Of a stretch of DNA of 64,000 bases, positions 61,512-64,000 are shown one piece after another. The DNA comes from an uncultured Pseudoxanthomonas sp. GTDB lineage: Bacteria > Pseudomonadota > Gammaproteobacteria > Xanthomonadales > Xanthomonadaceae. Position numbers and translations under genes: made by a program. Numbering within the stretch: the stretch's first letter is position 1; every line of letters begins with the position of its first letter. The stretch spans positions 62,001-126,000 of the forward strand of contig CAMLGZ010000002.1 in NCBI GenBank assembly GCA_946479745.1. The letters are read 5' to 3'. Under the pieces are notes generated by a model. That model was not told the origin of the DNA. It made no database searches and saw only the letters and a list, made by a program, of their open reading frames with translations.

Positions 61512-61686
61512 GTAGGAGCGGGCCCTGCCCGCGAGCTCTTGCCGAAAAATCAGAATCCAAGAATGCCGTAGGAGCGACGTAAGTCGCGAATATCCCTGTA
61601 AAGCGTTCGCGACTTACGTCGCTCCTACCGCTACAAATCATGCGGCTGTGGCGCTGAAAAAGCTCGCGGGCAGGGCCCGCTCCTAC
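61512..61686. repeat. Nested GTAG-type REP pairs
   Basis: The outer perfect inverted repeat has 26-base arms at 61512-61537 and 61661-61686 (GTAGGAGCGGGCCCTGCCCG...). The inner perfect inverted repeat has 23-base arms at 61568-61590 and 61606-61628 (GTAGGAGCGACGTAAGTCGC...). One pair lies wholly within the other. It fills the gap between hflD and the acnB terminator. Confidence 0.92.
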
Positions 61687-61692
61687 AGAAGC

Positions 61693-61716
61693 AAAAAACC
61701 CGGCTTTCGCCGGGTT
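61693..61716 (-). terminator. Rho-independent terminator after acnB
   Basis: On the minus strand, the stem AACCCGGC/GCCGGGTT (8 bp, loop of 4) is followed by six T. It begins about 10 bases after the acnB stop. Confidence 0.88.
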
Positions 61717-61725
61717 CGTTTTTGA

Positions 61726-64000
61726 TCAGGCGGATACAGTGTCGGCCACTTCTCTGTAATCCTCGATCTGGTCGAAGTTCATGTAACGGTAGATCTCGGC
61801 ACCGTTGGCGCTAAGCACACCCATGTCTGCCATGTACTCGGCCTTGGTGGGAATACGGCCCAGGCGCGAGCAGATCGCGGCCAGTTCCGCCGAACCCAGG
61901 TACACGTTCGAGTTCTTGCCCAGGCGATTGGGGAAGTTGCGCGTGCTGGTCGAGAACACGGTGGCGCCTTCGCGCACCTGCGCCTGGTTGCCCATGCACA
62001 GCGAGCAGCCGGGCATTTCCATGCGCGCGCCAGCGGTGCCGAAGGTGCCGTAATGCCCTTCCTTGGTCAGCTCGGCCGCGTCCATCTTGGTCGGCGGCGC
62101 GACCCACAGCTTGGTCGGAATATCGCGCTTGCCTTCCAGCAGCTTCGATGCGGCGCGGAAGTGGCCGATGTTGGTCATGCAGGAACCGATGAAGACTTCT
62201 TCGATTACCGCGCCCGCGACTTCCGACAGCGTCTTCACGTCGTCCGGGTCGTTCGGGCAGGCGACGATGGGCTCGTGCACATCGGCCAGATCGATGTCGA
62301 TGATCGCAGCGTATTCCGCATCGGCATCGCGCTCCAGCAGTTGCGGATTCGCCAGCCACGCTTCCATCGCCTTGATGCGGCGGGTGATGGAACGCACGTC
62401 CTGATAGCCCTCGGCGATCATCCACTTCAGCATCACGATGTTGCTGTTGATGTATTCGATGATCGGCGCTTTGTCCAAATGCACGGTGCAACCGGCGGCA
62501 GAGCGCTCGGCCGAGGCGTCGGACAGTTCGAACGCCTGCTCCACTTTCAGGTTGGGCAGCCCTTCGATCTCCAGGATGCGGCCTGAGAAGATGTTCTTCT
62601 TGCCCTGCTTGGCGACGGTCAGCAGACCGGACTTGATGGCGTATAGCGGGATGGCGTTGACCAGGTCGCGAAGAGTCACGCCCGGCTGCAATTCTCCCTT
62701 GAAGCGCACCAGCACCGATTCGGGCATGTCCAAAGGCATCACGCCGGTGGCTGCGGCGAAGGCGACCAGGCCCGAACCGGCCGGGAACGAAATGCCGATC
62801 GGGAAGCGCGTATGCGAGTCGCCGCCGGTGCCGACCGTGTCAGGCAGCAGCATGCGGTTGAGCCAGCTGTGGATGATGCCGTCGCCCGGACGCAACGGAA
62901 TGCCGCCGCGTGTGCTGATGAAAGCCGGCAGCTCGTGATGCGTTTTCACATCCACCGACTTCGGATACGCGGCGGTGTGGCAGAACGACTGCATCACCAG
63001 ATCGGCGGAGAAGCCCAGGCACGCCAGATCCTTCAATTCATCGCGCGTCATCGGACCGGTGGTGTCCTGCGAACCTACCGAAGTCATCTTCGGCTCGCAA
63101 TACGTGCCCGGACGCATGCCCTTGCCTTCCGGCAGACCGCAGGCGCGGCCGACCATCTTCTGCGCCAGGGTGAAACCCTTGCCGGTGTCGGCGGGTACCT
63201 GCGGCAGGCGGAACAGCGTGGACGGCGGTAGGCCCAGCGCTTCGCGCGCCTTGGCGGTCAGGCCGCGGCCGATGATCAGCGGAATGCGGCCGCCGGCGCG
63301 CACTTCGTCGAACAGCACTTCGGATTTGACCTGGAATTCGGCGATCACCTTGCCGTCCTTCAAAGCCTTGCCGTCATAGGGACGCAGTTCGACCACGTCG
63401 CCCATGTTCATCTGCGTTACGTCGAGTTCGATCGGCAATGCGCCGGCGTCTTCCATCGTGTTGTAGAAGATGGGCGCGATCTTGCTGCCCAGGCACACGC
63501 CGCCGAAGCGCTTGTTGGGAATGAAAGGGATGTCTTCGCCGGTGAACCACAGCACCGAGTTGGTGGCGGATTTGCGGCTGGAACCGGTGCCGACCACGTC
63601 GCCTACATAGGCGACCAGGTTGCCTTTCTCTTTAAGCGACTCGATGAACTTCACCGGGCCGCGCTTGCCGTCTTCTTCCGGGGTGATGCCTTCGCGCTTG
63701 TTTTTCAGCATGGCCAGCGCGTGCAGCGGGATATCCGGGCGCGTGGTGGCGTCAGGCGCGGGCGACAGATCGTCGGTGTTGGTCTCGCCGGTCACCTTCA
63801 GCACGGTGACGGTGAGGCTTTGCGGCACTTCGGGGCGGCTGGTGAACCATTCGGCCTCGGCCCAGCTCTCGATCACGCCCTGCGCGTGGGCATTGCCGGC
63901 ATCGGCCTTGTCCTTTACGTCGTGGAAGGCGTCGAACATCAACAGCGTCTTCTTCAGCGCTTCGGCGGCGACGGCGCCCAGCTGCGCGTCGTCCAACAGC
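61726..64000 (-). CDS. acnB: Aconitate hydratase B, N-terminus outside window
   Basis: The C-terminal 758 or so residues of the TCA-cycle aconitase B; the gene continues past the right edge (full proteins are about 860 residues, so roughly 100 are missing). The swivel domain ([38 protein letters not shown]) comes first, as in AcnB. Then come the catalytic domains with iron-sulfur cluster Cys in [12 protein letters not shown] and [11 protein letters not shown], and [18 protein letters not shown]. It is followed by its own terminator. No truncation or frame break is seen in the visible part. Confidence 0.96.
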   Translation of the reverse strand, partial: LLDDAQLGAVAAEALKKTLLMFDAFHDVKDKADAGNAHAQGVIESWAEAEWFTSRPEVPQSLTVTVLKVTGETNTDDLSPAPDATTRPDIPLHALAMLKNKREGITPEEDGKRGPVKFIESLKEKGNLVAYVGDVVGTGSSRKSATNSVLWFTGEDIPFIPNKRFGGVCLGSKIAPIFYNTMEDAGALPIELDVTQMNMGDVVELRPYDGKALKDGKVIAEFQVKSEVLFDEVRAGGRIPLIIGRGLTAKAREALGLPPSTLFRLPQVPADTGKGFTLAQKMVGRACGLPEGKGMRPGTYCEPKMTSVGSQDTTGPMTRDELKDLACLGFSADLVMQSFCHTAAYPKSVDVKTHHELPAFISTRGGIPLRPGDGIIHSWLNRMLLPDTVGTGGDSHTRFPIGISFPAGSGLVAFAAATGVMPLDMPESVLVRFKGELQPGVTLRDLVNAIPLYAIKSGLLTVAKQGKKNIFSGRILEIEGLPNLKVEQAFELSDASAERSAAGCTVHLDKAPIIEYINSNIVMLKWMIAEGYQDVRSITRRIKAMEAWLANPQLLERDADAEYAAIIDIDLADVHEPIVACPNDPDDVKTLSEVAGAVIEEVFIGSCMTNIGHFRAASKLLEGKRDIPTKLWVAPPTKMDAAELTKEGHYGTFGTAGARMEMPGCSLCMGNQAQVREGATVFSTSTRNFPNRLGKNSNVYLGSAELAAICSRLGRIPTKAEYMADMGVLSANGAEIYRYMNFDQIEDYREVADTVSA

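Overview
The window reads as chromosome of a GC-rich gammaproteobacterium of the Xanthomonadaceae/Lysobacteraceae type. This is inferred from a TonB-dependent receptor of the Xanthomonas/Caulobacter class, an oxidative (non-phosphorylating) L-fucose pathway, a run of glycosidases in the order known from the Xanthomonas N-glycan (nix) locus, the ftsK-lolA-rarA-crcB and aat-infA-clpA-clpS neighbourhoods, and many palindromic repeats that open with GTAG. No species can be named from the sequence alone.

Positions 1-31704 form a glycan salvage island. On the left, four minus-strand genes (FAH-family hydrolase, cut by the window edge; SDR; amidohydrolase; aldo/keto reductase) convert L-fucose towards pyruvate and lactate. 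Next come a mannose isomerase of the AGE family, a LacI regulator, glucokinase and a TonB-dependent receptor that ends in a strong terminator. Then a plus-strand array follows: GH20 hexosaminidase, GH2 beta-mannosidase, GH3 (PA14-bearing, beta-xylosidase-like), GH125 and GH92 mannosidases, GH35 beta-galactosidase, GH29 alpha-fucosidase, a sialidase-like lipoprotein, a second LacI regulator, and a PfkB fructokinase. A CutC protein and a second GH29 fucosidase are transcribed divergently at the right end. Together these would trim a complex N-glycan (Gal, Fuc, GlcNAc, Xyl, Man). Fucose would feed the oxidative pathway, and mannose would pass through fructose to fructose 6-phosphate. Three LacI-type operators with one shared consensus link glk and the second regulator.

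Positions 31705-38374 are a mixed stretch: a BON-domain periplasmic protein, a decayed membrane-protein remnant, a CFA-synthase-like methyltransferase, the two-component NHEJ system Ku-LigD, and a small low-affinity iron permease-like protein.

Positions 38375-42844 (minus strand) are the most unusual part. It is a tight five-gene operon for a Gly/Asn/Asp-rich secreted protein with a (Asp-Asn-Ser)x7 block, two small exported proteins that each carry a double-glycine-like site, a C39 cysteine peptidase, and an outer-membrane barrel with an N-terminal coiled coil. The layout resembles the Pseudomonas Fap functional-amyloid export system, but with divergent cargo.

Positions 43188-64000 are housekeeping: crcB, rarA, lolA, a DUF3857 transglutaminase-like protein, ftsK, trxB, a metallophosphoesterase, a COG3146-type acyltransferase, aat, infA, clpA, clpS, small exported proteins, a NUDIX hydrolase, mnmA, hflD and most of acnB. 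REP-like inverted repeats sit in most of the gaps, including one nested pair.
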